54,731 nucleotides of DNA from JALYRV01 sp036675475 (GTDB taxonomy: Bacteria; Acidobacteriota; Vicinamibacteria; Vicinamibacterales; SCN-69-37). Below the pieces are notes generated by a model, which saw nothing but the letters and a program-made list of their open reading frames with translations, was not told where the DNA came from and searched no databases. The DNA is taken from assembly GCA_036675475.1 (NCBI GenBank), contig JAKFEY010000013.1:1-54731 (forward strand). The letters are read 5' to 3'. Position numbers and translations under genes: made by a program. Positions 35,143-44,770 of this stretch are shown here, piece after piece; position 1 is the stretch's first letter; each line of letters starts with the position of its first letter.

Positions 35143-36033
35143 GTGCACGTTCACACCCGGCGGGTCATCGACGCATCGGGCTCGGTGACCGCGGCCGTGG
35201 CCGCGAAGCTGGAGCGCGAAATCGAGCGCGTCGTGGTGGGCCAGGAGCAGGCGGTGCACGACGTGCTGCTGGCGCTGCTGGCGGGCGGGCACTGCCTGTT
35301 CGACGGACCGCCTGGCACGGGGAAGACATTGATGGCCACGGTGATAGCGGACGGAGCAGGACTGCCGCTGATGCGCGTGCCCGGCGGGGCCGATGCGGCC
35401 GCGCGCACACTGCCGGCGTCCGGCATCATCGTGCTCGACGAGCTCGAGCGCACGCCTCCGGCCGTCCGCGATCAGTGGCTGGAACAGGACGCGGCGGATG
35501 CCATGGTGCTGGCGACGCGCAATCGCGCCGACGCGACCGGATGGCCGCTGACGCAGGCCGAATGCGACCGGTTTCTCCTGAGCACGCCGTTCGACTATCC
35601 AACGGCTGAAGAGGAGCGCGAGCTGCTGCGGTGCGTGGCGAGGCAGGGCGCGGCTGCGGCGGATGCGGTGATCGATCCGCACGACCTCTCCCGCGCGCGT
35701 GCCGAAGTGCGCGAGGTGCCGGCCGCGTCGAACGTCATCGAATACGCGGCGCGTGTGGCGCGCAGTACGCGGCCGCTCGCCGACGGTGAGGCGCCAGCAT
35801 TCATTCACGAGCTCGTTGCGGTGGGCGCCGGCCCGCGCGGGGGCCACGCGCTGCTGGCCGCGGCGCGCGCGCACGCGCTGCTCGATGGCGCGGTCGCGGT
35901 GTCGCTCGACGATGTGGACGCCGTCGCGCCCGCGGCGCTTCGTCATCGGCTCGTGCTCACGGAGGCGGCGCGCCGGCAGGGGCGCACGGCTGACGATGTG
36001 ATCTCGCGGCTGCTGCCGGTGGCGCGGGCGTAG
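35143..36033 (+). CDS. Shortened MoxR-family AAA+ ATPase
   Basis: The 296-residue protein begins at GTG with no clear ribosome binding site. It has MoxR hallmarks: VVVGQEQAVHDVLLALLAGG, Walker A GPPGTGKTLM near 56-65, Walker B IIVLDELERTPPAVRDQWLE near 94-113, the sensor region VLATRNRADATG, and FPY-like ECDRFLLSTPFDYP. Compared with typical MoxR proteins the stretch between Walker A and B is short, lacking the usual PSDITG loop. MoxR proteins normally act with DUF58/VWA partners; neither follows here. It is divergent from murQ and 2 bases from the next gene. Confidence 0.75.
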   Translation: MHVHTRRVIDASGSVTAAVAAKLEREIERVVVGQEQAVHDVLLALLAGGHCLFDGPPGTGKTLMATVIADGAGLPLMRVPGGADAAARTLPASGIIVLDELERTPPAVRDQWLEQDAADAMVLATRNRADATGWPLTQAECDRFLLSTPFDYPTAEEERELLRCVARQGAAAADAVIDPHDLSRARAEVREVPAASNVIEYAARVARSTRPLADGEAPAFIHELVAVGAGPRGGHALLAAARAHALLDGAVAVSLDDVDAVAPAALRHRLVLTEAARRQGRTADDVISRLLPVARA

Positions 36034-36035
36034 GG

Positions 36036-36539
36036 ATGCTGGCGGCGATGGGCGATGTGCCGGCGGCGCGGATGAAGACCGAGCGCGCGTTCGAGGCGGT
36101 GCGGGGGCGTGTGCGCGTCGCCGACACCTTCGCGGTGGCGGCGCACACGAGCCTTGGGGCGGCGTTTGGCGCGATGCTCGCGTGGATGGGGCAGGGCGGC
36201 CTCTGGTGGCTGATCGCGCTGACCGGCGGAGGCGCACTCGCATCAGGACTGTGGGCGCTCGCGCGGCTGCCGGTGGTTGCGGCAGGGCGCGTGATCGAGC
36301 GCCGGTATCCGGAGTGCCGGAATGTCCTCGTCACCGCGGATGAATTGCTGGGCGGATCGCTCGAGGCCAGCGACGGCGCCGCGGCGCGCGTGTTTTACCG
36401 TGCGGCGGATCTGCTCGGGCGCATCGACGCTGCGCGGGCGGCGAGCATCGCGCCGCGCGTGGCGGTGAGCGCGCTCACCATCGTCGCGAGCGCCGTGGCC
36501 GTCGTGGCGATCGCACGCGCGCTGCTGTCTGGCGGATGA
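36036..36539 (+). CDS. Small membrane protein, possibly a truncated DUF4175-like N-terminus
   Basis: The 167-residue protein has two central membrane segments (about 40-75 as a hairpin) and a third at the C-terminus (about 140-163). The sequence ERRYPECRNVLVTADELLGG near 90 resembles the N-terminal part of the large membrane proteins that accompany MoxR and DUF58 genes. If so, the protein was cut after its first 150 residues and the remaining partners were lost. It sits between the MoxR-like gene and xerD, overlapping the latter by 4 bases. Function is unknown. Confidence 0.6.
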   Translation: MLAAMGDVPAARMKTERAFEAVRGRVRVADTFAVAAHTSLGAAFGAMLAWMGQGGLWWLIALTGGGALASGLWALARLPVVAAGRVIERRYPECRNVLVTADELLGGSLEASDGAAARVFYRAADLLGRIDAARAASIAPRVAVSALTIVASAVAVVAIARALLSGG

Positions 36540-37444
36540 TGACCGGCGACATCGATACCTATCTGCGCCATCTGCAGGCCGTGCGGCGGCTGTCGGCGAA
36601 CACGCTCGAGAGCTACGCGCGCGACCTGCGATCGCTCGACGAGTTTGCGCGCGGGCGCGGCCTCGCGCCGCGCGGGCTCGATCGCCAGGCGCTCGAAACG
36701 TGGGCGCGGGGGTTGATGGGCGAGGGCCGCGCGCCCACGTCGGTGGGGCGCGCGATTGCCGCCGTCCGCGGCTTCTACAAATTCCTGGCGATGGACGGCC
36801 GGCTTCCGGTCAACCCCGCATCCGAGCTGCGCCCGCCGCGCGCGTTCAAGGCCCTCCCGAAATATCTCGCGCTCGAGGAAGTCGATCGCCTGCTCGAGGC
36901 GCCCGACGTGTCGGACCCGGCCGGCCTGCGCGATCGCGCGATGATCGAGCTGCTGTATGCGACGGGCCTGCGCGTATCGGAGCTGATCTCGCTGCGGCCG
37001 CAGGACCTGCGCGTCGACGCCGGCTATCTGACCTGCACCGGCAAGGGTGACAAGCAGCGCATCGTGCCGGTCGGTGAAGGGGCCAAGGACTGGCTCGCGC
37101 GCTATCTGCGCGACGCGCGGCCGGGTCTCGTCGCCGGAAGCGGCAGGAAGGCGCGCGATCGCACGGGCGCGACGCTGTTCGTCAACGCGCGCGGCGGCCG
37201 CATGTCGCGTTCGGGCTTCTGGCGCATCCTCTCGGCCTACGGCCGCCGCGCCGGCCTCCGCGCCGCGCTCAGCCCGCACGTCCTCCGCCACTCGTTCGCC
37301 ACGCACCTGCTCGAGCGCGGCGCCGACCTGCGCGCGATCCAGATGATGCTCGGCCACGCCGACCTGTCGACGACGCAGATCTATACGCATGTGCTCGAAG
37401 CCCGCCTGCGCACCGTCTACGACCGCTTCCACCCGCGTGAATAA
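36536..37444 (+). CDS. xerD: Tyrosine recombinase XerD/XerC
   Basis: This enzyme resolves chromosome dimers at dif. The 302-residue protein has the N-terminal SAM-like core-binding domain (about 5-90: YLRHLQAVRRLSANTLESYA) and a catalytic domain. The catalytic residues are Arg in YATGLRVSELISL near 146, Lys in TGKGDKQRIVPV near 172, HVLRHSFATHLLERG (His about 248, Arg about 251), the second His in LGHADLSTTQ, and the nucleophile Tyr in QIYTHV near 283. Full length and a complete catalytic set argue for the housekeeping enzyme rather than a phage integrase. The ATG overlaps the upstream stop; a second ATG follows immediately. Confidence 0.92.
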   Translation: MMTGDIDTYLRHLQAVRRLSANTLESYARDLRSLDEFARGRGLAPRGLDRQALETWARGLMGEGRAPTSVGRAIAAVRGFYKFLAMDGRLPVNPASELRPPRAFKALPKYLALEEVDRLLEAPDVSDPAGLRDRAMIELLYATGLRVSELISLRPQDLRVDAGYLTCTGKGDKQRIVPVGEGAKDWLARYLRDARPGLVAGSGRKARDRTGATLFVNARGGRMSRSGFWRILSAYGRRAGLRAALSPHVLRHSFATHLLERGADLRAIQMMLGHADLSTTQIYTHVLEARLRTVYDRFHPRE

Positions 37445-37881
37445 ATGGGGACGGGTCTTATTATTCATCCGGTCGGTGCAGCCGTCCGGCACCGGACGTG
37501 CGCATGCCCGACGTTGCGCAGCGGTGCCGAGGTGCGGGCGCGCCAAAGAGCGGTCGCGCCTGGGGCCCCGATGCGCTACACAACGTCGGGCACGCGCCAG
37601 CGCTGTGCTCGAACGACGTGACGCGCAGGGGCGCACTTCGGCCGCGCTGAGCGCGGTCGGTCTGTCGCGGCGACGTCGTTGTGCATGCGAGCAGAGGTCG
37701 CCCGAGCTACGCGGCGCAGCGACAGGCTGACCCGAGTGCCCGTTCGCGCGGCCGGGCGGCGATGAGGAATACCGGACATCGCCCCGGGCACCAGGCCCGA
37801 GCAGGGGTGGGCAGTCCTGTGCTACATTAAGCCGTTTCACCCGATATCAGATTCACTGACAGGGTTTTCCAAGGAGTTTGC
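37445..37881. other. Intergenic region before metK with several inverted repeats
   Basis: No gene is seen in 437 bases. It holds a 16-bp inverted pair (listed separately), a related word near 37670-37691, and a hairpin GGCGATG/CATCGCC at 37758-37783 in the probable metK leader. AAGGAG lies 5 bases before the metK start. I looked for SAM-I/SAM-II/SAH riboswitch cores and saw none. Confidence 0.6.
37501..37596. repeat. Inverted repeat with attC-like layout
   Basis: CGCATGCCCGACGTTG at 37501-37516 pairs with CAACGTCGGGCACGCG at 37581-37596 with one mismatch. The inner bases (GCGCAGCGG against CGATGCGCTA) pair imperfectly, leaving bulges. Size and bulged stem resemble attC sites, but the recombination triplet GTT/AAC is GTC/GAC in the corresponding boxes, so it would be a damaged site at best. 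Confidence 0.5.
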
Positions 37882-39051
<1,170 letters not shown>

Positions 39052-39056
39052 CGCCT

Positions 39057-40850
39057 GTGCGCGTTCCGAGCTGGTTGAAGATGACGGCGGCCCTCTGGGC
39101 CGCCGTTTTTCTTTTCATCGCCTTCACGCTGCCGCCGGCCACGCGCGACGCCCAGGGATTCATCGTGGGCCACGTGCGGCGAGGCGCGTTCCATGTGCAC
39201 ACGGCCGCGAGCGACGGCGGCGGCACGCGCGAGGACGTGGCGCGCGCGGCCGCGGAGGCCGGACTCGATTTCGTCATCCTCACTGATCACGGCGACGGCA
39301 CCGCCGCGCCCGCGCCTCCCGCATATCTGCATCACGTGCTCATCATCGACGGCGTCGAGGTGACGACCAGCGCGGGGCACTATGCGACGTTTGGCGCTGC
39401 GCGCGCGCCGTATCCGCTGGGCGGGCCGCCGTACGCGGTGATCGAAGACATCGCGCGGCTCGGGGGATTCGGCGTGGCGGCGCATCCGGAGTCGGCCAGG
39501 GCGGATCTGCGCTGGCGCGACTGGAACGCGCGCATCGACGGCTTCGAGTGGATCAACGGCGACTCGGCCTGGCGCGATGAGGGCGCGATGACCCTTGCGC
39601 GCGGGCTGATCGACTATCTGTTCCGGCCGGGGCCGGCGCTGGCGGGACTGGTGGAGCGGCCGTCGCGGCTGCTGGCGCGGCTCGACGACTCTTCGCGCAC
39701 GCGGCGCGTGGTGGCGCTCGCAGGCGCGGACGCGCACGCGCGGCTTCCGCTCACGAGCGACGAGGAGCCGCACCGCAGCGGATGGACGGTGCCCGCGCCG
39801 TCGTACAAACAGAGCTTCGGCGCGTTCGCGAACCTCGTGGATAGCGGCGCGCCCATCAGCGGCGATGCGGCGACGGATGCCGCGGCCCTCACGCGCGCAA
39901 TCCGCGAGGGACGCGTCGCGTTCGCGATGACGTCGCTCGCGCAGCCGTCTGAAGTGTTTTTCGCCGCGACCGGCGGGACGGGCGGCGCCCGCGTTCGCCA
40001 TCCGATGGGGGCGATCGTCGCGCCCGGTCCGCTCACCTTCGACGCGCGCACGTCTGATGTCGGTGACGATGGGGCGAGCCTGGTGCGGATGGCGTTGTAT
40101 CGCGACGGGCGGGTGGTCGCGCGCGCGGAGGGGCCGGTGCTGACGCATCATGCGGAGGACGCGCAGGCCGCGCGCGGCGTGTGGCGCATCGAGGCCACGC
40201 TGGCGCACCGGCCGGACGTGCCGTGGCTGCTGACCAATCCGATCGTGGTCAGGGAGATGGCGGCCGGGGGTGAGCCGGCGACGTATGATCCCCGGCCTGC
40301 GGCGTCCGGGGAGGCGGCGGGCGGGCAGCAGGCAGGGGCGGCGCAATCCCAGCCGCAGCAGGACGCGGCCCCGTTGATCGAGCGCACGCTCGATTTGTCG
40401 GCTGGCACGTGGGTGGTCGAGAAGCATCCGCGATCCGAGGCCGCGATCGCGACCGACGGTGCAGCGCCGCGGATGACGTACGAACTGGCGGGCGGGGAGC
40501 CGGCCGGGCAGTTTGCGGCGGCGGTGCGGGCCACCGACAACACCGAGGCGTGGGATGCGGTGGTGCTGACGGCGCGCGCCGATGCGCCGACGCGGCTGTG
40601 GATCCAGTTGCGGCTGAGCGACAGCCGGACGGGCCAGCGGTGGGGCCGGTCCGTGTACCTCGATCAGACGTCGCGCACCGTGCGCATTCCGATCCGCGAC
40701 TTCGCGGCGCTCGAGCCGCGCGCGTCGGCGAGCCGCCCGACTGTGGCGCAGGTGCGCGCGGTGCTCATCGTGGTGGACACCGTGAACAGCGCGCCTGGCC
40801 GGGCGGGGGAGGTGGTGATTGAGCGCCTCCGGCTGGAACGCGGCCGCTGA
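39057..40850 (+). CDS. PHP-domain (CehA-like) metallohydrolase with C-terminal carbohydrate-binding-like domain
   Basis: The protein has 597 residues from GTG 39057 (ATG 39081 is the alternative) with one N-terminal membrane segment (about 8-25). The PHP domain follows: GAFHVHTAASDGGG with the HxH metal pair near 43, VILTDHGDG near 74, VEVTTSAGHYATFG near 101, and GVAAHPESARADLRW near 140, all metal-ligand motifs. Asp-His pairs near 222 (ALAGADAHARL) complete the site. After a linker of Gly, Ala and Gln (about 415-440) comes a 155-residue beta domain like CIA30/CBM11-type sandwiches. It is probably periplasmic and acts on phosphoesters or other hydrolysable bonds; the substrate is unknown. 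Confidence 0.78.
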   Translation: MRVPSWLKMTAALWAAVFLFIAFTLPPATRDAQGFIVGHVRRGAFHVHTAASDGGGTREDVARAAAEAGLDFVILTDHGDGTAAPAPPAYLHHVLIIDGVEVTTSAGHYATFGAARAPYPLGGPPYAVIEDIARLGGFGVAAHPESARADLRWRDWNARIDGFEWINGDSAWRDEGAMTLARGLIDYLFRPGPALAGLVERPSRLLARLDDSSRTRRVVALAGADAHARLPLTSDEEPHRSGWTVPAPSYKQSFGAFANLVDSGAPISGDAATDAAALTRAIREGRVAFAMTSLAQPSEVFFAATGGTGGARVRHPMGAIVAPGPLTFDARTSDVGDDGASLVRMALYRDGRVVARAEGPVLTHHAEDAQAARGVWRIEATLAHRPDVPWLLTNPIVVREMAAGGEPATYDPRPAASGEAAGGQQAGAAQSQPQQDAAPLIERTLDLSAGTWVVEKHPRSEAAIATDGAAPRMTYELAGGEPAGQFAAAVRATDNTEAWDAVVLTARADAPTRLWIQLRLSDSRTGQRWGRSVYLDQTSRTVRIPIRDFAALEPRASASRPTVAQVRAVLIVVDTVNSAPGRAGEVVIERLRLERGR

Positions 40851-40859
40851 ATCGCCGGA

Positions 40860-40873
40860 GCGGGAAGTCCCGC
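40860..40873. terminator. Short GC hairpin after the PHP-domain gene
   Basis: GCGGGA-ag-TCCCGC directly follows the stop codon (9 bases). No T-tract follows, so factor-independent termination is uncertain. Confidence 0.3.
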
Positions 40874-40946
40874 GGAGCCGCCGAGCGGGACGGTGCCGGG
40901 GCGCGCCGGCCCGCGTTCCGCGCCGGCTGGTTGGCTCACCAGCGTC

Positions 40947-40990
40947 CTAGAGCTCTAGTAGTCTAGTGCACTAGGTATCTAGTGTGCTAT
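40947..40990 (+). promoter_or_regulatory. Three operator-like palindromes with 16-bp period
   Basis: CTAGAGCTCTAG (40947-40958), CTAGTGCACTAG (40963-40974) and CTAGTGTGCTAT (40979-40990) start exactly 16 bases apart. The first two are perfect 12-bp palindromes, and the last touches the start codon of the GntR gene. Palindromic sites of this type are typical targets of dimeric YtrA/GntR regulators, so autoregulation is likely. Confidence 0.7.
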
Positions 40991-41378
40991 GCTCCTGCGC
41001 ATGCGGCTCCAGATCGACGACAAGGAAGGACGCCCGGTCTATCGCCAGATCGCCGACGAGCTCGAGCGCGAAATCGCCACCGGCGTGCTTCGTGACGGGG
41101 AGGCGCTGCCCGCCCTCCGCGCGCTCGCCGCCGATCTCCACGTCAATCCGAACACCGTACAGCACGCGTATCGCCTGCTGTCGCTCCGCGGGCTCGTGCA
41201 GGTGCGCCGCGGCCAGGGCACCTTCGTCACGCCGCGCCGCGAGCCGCGCGCGCCCGACCGCACGGCGCGCGACATCGCCAATCGCGCGCTGCGCGACGCC
41301 TACCGCCATGGGTTGCTGGCGAGTGATTTGGTGAGAGCGGTGTACGAGCTGGCGCCCGAAACCAGGCCGAGGCCCTGA
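40989..41378 (+). CDS. GntR-family transcriptional regulator, YtrA type
   Basis: This 129-residue regulator has an N-terminal winged helix-turn-helix (about 10-75): GRPVYRQIADELEREIATGV, LPALRALAADLHVNPNTVQH and the wing GLVQVRRGQGTFV. A short helical tail of about 40 residues, characteristic of the YtrA subfamily, replaces a large effector domain. YtrA genes usually precede ABC transporter genes, yet here the next gene is the convergent lptFG and no ABC component lies nearby. The start is ATG 40989, or 41001 four codons later; neither has a clear ribosome binding site. Three palindromic boxes lie immediately upstream. Confidence 0.9.
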   Translation: MLLRMRLQIDDKEGRPVYRQIADELEREIATGVLRDGEALPALRALAADLHVNPNTVQHAYRLLSLRGLVQVRRGQGTFVTPRREPRAPDRTARDIANRALRDAYRHGLLASDLVRAVYELAPETRPRP

Positions 41379-41435
41379 TCGCTCGACCCACCCGATAGCC
41401 CCTGCGCCCACGCCGGACGCCTACAGCCGGAGGGG

Positions 41436-43775
41436 TCAGGTCCGTACCGTCAACAGCAGATACGTCGCGCCGGCGGCAAAGAACAGATTCGGCGCCCACG
41501 CCGCCAGTGCCGGCGGCAGGACGCCCGCCGTGCCCATCGCGCCGAAGATGCTCAGGATGAACCAGTAGGCAATCGACAGCGCGATGCCCAGCCCAATCCC
41601 ATACAGCGCGCCGCGCCGCCCCGTCGTCACCGCGAACGGCACGGCGATGAGCGTCATGATGAGCGTGACGAACGGAAACGCCATCTTCTGATGCAGGTTC
41701 ACCTTCGCCTCGGCCGCCTCCGCGCCGCTTGATTCCAGGTCCGCGACGTACCGCCGAAGCTCGCTGATGTTCATCAGGTTGGCCTCGGTCTCCACCGTGC
41801 CGAAATAGTCGGGCGGCTCGATGCCTTCGAGCGGCCCGGCCGGCAGCGGCGTCCGCACCGGCAGCGCGCCCTCGGGAAACGTCTGCACCCAGCCGGCCTC
41901 CGCCATCCACGTGCCGTTCACGAACACAGCCTTCGGCGTGTAGGTTTGCCGCGTCAGGCGCCACGCGGCGGGATCGATCTCGAAGACCGAGAGGCGCTGC
42001 AGCTGCCGGCCGCGCGGATCGAACCCGCCGTAGTGATAGATCCGGCCGCTGCGCGCCGCCAGCCAGTTGCGCGTCAGCACGTTCGTGCCCTCGGGCGGCA
42101 GCCCGCGCATCTCGCGGTTGATGATCTCGGCCTGCGCCGTGCCGCGCGCCAGCACGTTCTCCTGCACCAGGAACAGGAAGCCGCTGGCCAGCAGGGCGAG
42201 CAGCATCAGCGGCGCCGTGGCGCGATACAGGCTGATGCCGCACGCGCGCATGATCGTGAGCTCGCTGGTCTTGGTCAGGATGCCGATGGTGACGAGCGCC
42301 GCCAGCAGCACCGCCATGGGCACCACGTAATAGACGTATTCCGGCGTGATGAACACCATGTAGGCCACCAGCTTCCCGGTGGTCGACTGGCCCTTGAGGA
42401 TCTTTTCCGACAGCTCGATCACCGTCGAGATGTAGAACAGCCCCATCAAGCCGAAGAACGTCAGCGCCAGCACGCGCAGATAGCGTTTGCCCACGTAGAG
42501 ATCGAGCAGCGTCGGCCGCGGCAGCGACAGTTCCGGCACCTTGACGACGACGACCACGCGCCGGCGTCCGCCGCCGGCCGGCGCCGCGGCGCGACCACCG
42601 GTTGAGGGCGTCGTGCGGCCGCGCCGGAGCCAGGCGCCGATCGGCAGGCGGGGAAGCCGCCAGCCCGCGCCGTGCGTGCGGCGCCACAGCATCACCAGGC
42701 CCGCCGCGCCCAGCAGGATGTTCGGCACCCAGCGCGCCCAGACGGCGGGGAAGTCGCCGCTCTTGGCGAGGTTCTCGAACACGAACATCACGGCGTAGTA
42801 GACGAAGATGACGCCGATGCCCACGGTGAAGGCGGCAAACTTCCCTTCGCGCCGCGTGTGCATGCCGATCACGAGCGCGATCAGCGCGAGGACGTAGCAG
42901 GCCACCGGAAACGAAAACCGCTGCTGCCACGCGATGATTTCGGGATGCAGCGACAGGCCCTGATTGGCCTTCGCGTCCATCGATGCGCGCAGCTCGGCGA
43001 ACGTCATGCTGTTGGGCTGACCGCCCACCGCCCCCGGCTGCGAAAACACCGTGTTCGGATCGAGCCGGTACACGAGCCCGTCGCGCGTCGCGAGGTCGTA
43101 GATCCCCTCGTCAGGCGTGCCTGGGGCGCCGGCTGCATAGCTGTGCACGCCGCCGAGTGACAGATCGACGGTGCGGGCATCGCGGTCGATGGCCAGCCGT
43201 CCGGTGCGCGCCATGTGAATCTGCGGGCGCACCGGGTCGCTGGTGTCGCCGATGAAGACGCGGCCCCAGCCGCCGCCCGGCGGCAGGTCCTGGATGAACA
43301 GCACCTTGCCCGGGAAATCGTCGAAGAAGACGCGCGGCTGGATGTCGCCTTCGACGCGCTCGGACACCAGCTGGAAGATGAGCTCGAGATATTTCCGGTT
43401 GCCGGTGGGGATGGCGACGATCATCACCCACAGCGTCGCCGCGGCCGCGATCGTCGCGATGATCGACACCGGCCGCAGCAGCCGGGTGAAGCTGACGCCG
43501 CAGGCCAGCAGGGCCACCGTTTCGCGATCGGCCGACAGCCGCCCGAACGCCATCAGCAGTCCGGCCAGCAGCGCCATCGGAATCGTGATGCCCAGGGCCT
43601 GCGGAATCAGGTACGCCAGCAGGACGCCAATGGTCGACGGCGGCACCGACTTGGCCAGCAGCGACTCGGCGGCCTCCATCATCGGCCGCACGGCCAGCAG
43701 GAACGTGAAAATCGCCAGCGCCATCAGCAGCGGCGCCAGCGTTTCGCGAACGATGTAGCGGTCGAGGATCTTCAA
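41436..43775 (-). CDS. Fused LptF-LptG lipopolysaccharide export permease
   Basis: LptF and LptG normally are separate membrane subunits that, with the LptB ATPase, extract LPS from the inner membrane. Here one 779-residue frame contains both. The first YjgP/YjgQ unit (about 1-365) starts MKILDRYIVRETLAPLLMAL with the periplasmic beta-jellyroll about 115-260. The second (about 415-779) restarts with LYVGKRYLRVLALTFFGLMG and has its own jellyroll about 535-680. The linker (about 370-415) is Arg/Gly/Ala-rich and cytoplasmic. There is no stop or frameshift, so it is a true fusion as sequenced. It is a single leftward gene. Confidence 0.9.
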   Translation of the reverse strand: MKILDRYIVRETLAPLLMALAIFTFLLAVRPMMEAAESLLAKSVPPSTIGVLLAYLIPQALGITIPMALLAGLLMAFGRLSADRETVALLACGVSFTRLLRPVSIIATIAAAATLWVMIVAIPTGNRKYLELIFQLVSERVEGDIQPRVFFDDFPGKVLFIQDLPPGGGWGRVFIGDTSDPVRPQIHMARTGRLAIDRDARTVDLSLGGVHSYAAGAPGTPDEGIYDLATRDGLVYRLDPNTVFSQPGAVGGQPNSMTFAELRASMDAKANQGLSLHPEIIAWQQRFSFPVACYVLALIALVIGMHTRREGKFAAFTVGIGVIFVYYAVMFVFENLAKSGDFPAVWARWVPNILLGAAGLVMLWRRTHGAGWRLPRLPIGAWLRRGRTTPSTGGRAAAPAGGGRRRVVVVVKVPELSLPRPTLLDLYVGKRYLRVLALTFFGLMGLFYISTVIELSEKILKGQSTTGKLVAYMVFITPEYVYYVVPMAVLLAALVTIGILTKTSELTIMRACGISLYRATAPLMLLALLASGFLFLVQENVLARGTAQAEIINREMRGLPPEGTNVLTRNWLAARSGRIYHYGGFDPRGRQLQRLSVFEIDPAAWRLTRQTYTPKAVFVNGTWMAEAGWVQTFPEGALPVRTPLPAGPLEGIEPPDYFGTVETEANLMNISELRRYVADLESSGAEAAEAKVNLHQKMAFPFVTLIMTLIAVPFAVTTGRRGALYGIGLGIALSIAYWFILSIFGAMGTAGVLPPALAAWAPNLFFAAGATYLLLTVRT

Positions 43776-43939
43776 GAAGTTCAGAGTTTAGCAGGGACGG
43801 CCGTTAGGGCAGATGCCGCAGGAAGGGGCGCACAAACCATCCACAGGCCTGTTTCCTGAGGCAAACCTACAGAGTCTGATAATGTATGTTATGTTGACTA
43901 AAGCCACCGGCTCATCGAGTCTGGCCTCGTAGCGAGCGG

Positions 43940-44770
43940 CTAGTCGTCCTTCTGCTTCCGCAGTTCCTTGATGATCTCCTGCAGCGCCTCGATGACCTCG
44001 TCGCGCTCCACCTTGCTCTTCTTGAAACTCATCGTGAGGTTGAACAGCTTCGTCGGCGGCCGGAACGTGAACCGGAACGCCTTCGGCCGGCCAGGCTTCG
44101 GCTTCGCCGTGGCCTTGCGGGCCTCCTCACGCGTGGTTGGCGCGCCCTCGCGGGTCAGCTTCTCGATGAGCGCGATCATTTTCTCGGGGTCGCGCTGCCT
44201 AACTATCTGTAAAAGCAACGATTTAGAGGAAATGTCGGCCAGCCGACACAGGTTTCTGACCTCTTCGGGCATGTCCGTGAGCGCCAGCGACTCCGTAATC
44301 GCTGTTCGCGACTTGCCCAGCCGCCGCGCCAGGTCCTCGTGCGTGTAATGCGAGGTCTTCGCGAGCGACTGCAGCGCCTCCGCCTCTTCGAACGCCGTCA
44401 GGTCCTTGCGCTGGATGTTCTCAATCAGCGCAAGCTCGATGACCTCGCCATCGTCCACATCCCGGATGACCACCGGCAGCTCGCGAAGCCCGAGCTGCAC
44501 CGACGCCTGATACCGCCGCTCGCCGGCGATGATCTGGAACCGCTGGCCGCGCTGCCGCACGATCAGCGGCTCGATGATGCCCTTCTCGGCAATCGACGAC
44601 ATCAGCTCGGACAGGTCGCCCATCAGCTGCCGCGGCTGGTCGGGATTCGGTTCGATCTGCTCGATGGGCACCAGGCGGCCGATGGGCGCGCCCGCGGAGG
44701 CCGCCAGGGCGTCCACATAGTGCTCGTCGTGCCGCATTTTCATCGTGGCTGGAAGTCCCCGCTTAGGCAC
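43940..44770 (-). CDS. parB: Chromosome-partitioning protein ParB
   Basis: ParB is a CTP-dependent clamp that loads at parS and works with ParA to segregate origins. GTG 44770, overlapping the parA stop, gives VPKRGLPATMKMRHDEHYVD, a family-like start. The N-terminal domain (about 20-115) holds IEQIEPNPDQPRQ, the CTP-site GERRYQA and IELALIENIQRKDL. The central HTH (about 120-180) is LARRLGKSRTAITESLALTD. The tail is charged with FRFTFRPPTKLFNLTMSFKK and ends in a coiled coil. It is the last gene of the recN-miaB-nuclease-parA-parB run. No parS sequence was found nearby. Confidence 0.93.
   Translation of the reverse strand: MPKRGLPATMKMRHDEHYVDALAASAGAPIGRLVPIEQIEPNPDQPRQLMGDLSELMSSIAEKGIIEPLIVRQRGQRFQIIAGERRYQASVQLGLRELPVVIRDVDDGEVIELALIENIQRKDLTAFEEAEALQSLAKTSHYTHEDLARRLGKSRTAITESLALTDMPEEVRNLCRLADISSKSLLLQIVRQRDPEKMIALIEKLTREGAPTTREEARKATAKPKPGRPKAFRFTFRPPTKLFNLTMSFKKSKVERDEVIEALQEIIKELRKQKDD

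Noticed and set aside
36395..37840. Minus-strand open frame of 481 codons across xerD
   Set aside because: Antisense of xerD, whose catalytic residues are all in place on the plus strand.
37700..37881. SAM riboswitch in the metK leader
   Set aside because: A hairpin is present, but none of the SAM-I, SAM-II or SAH core motifs could be recognised.
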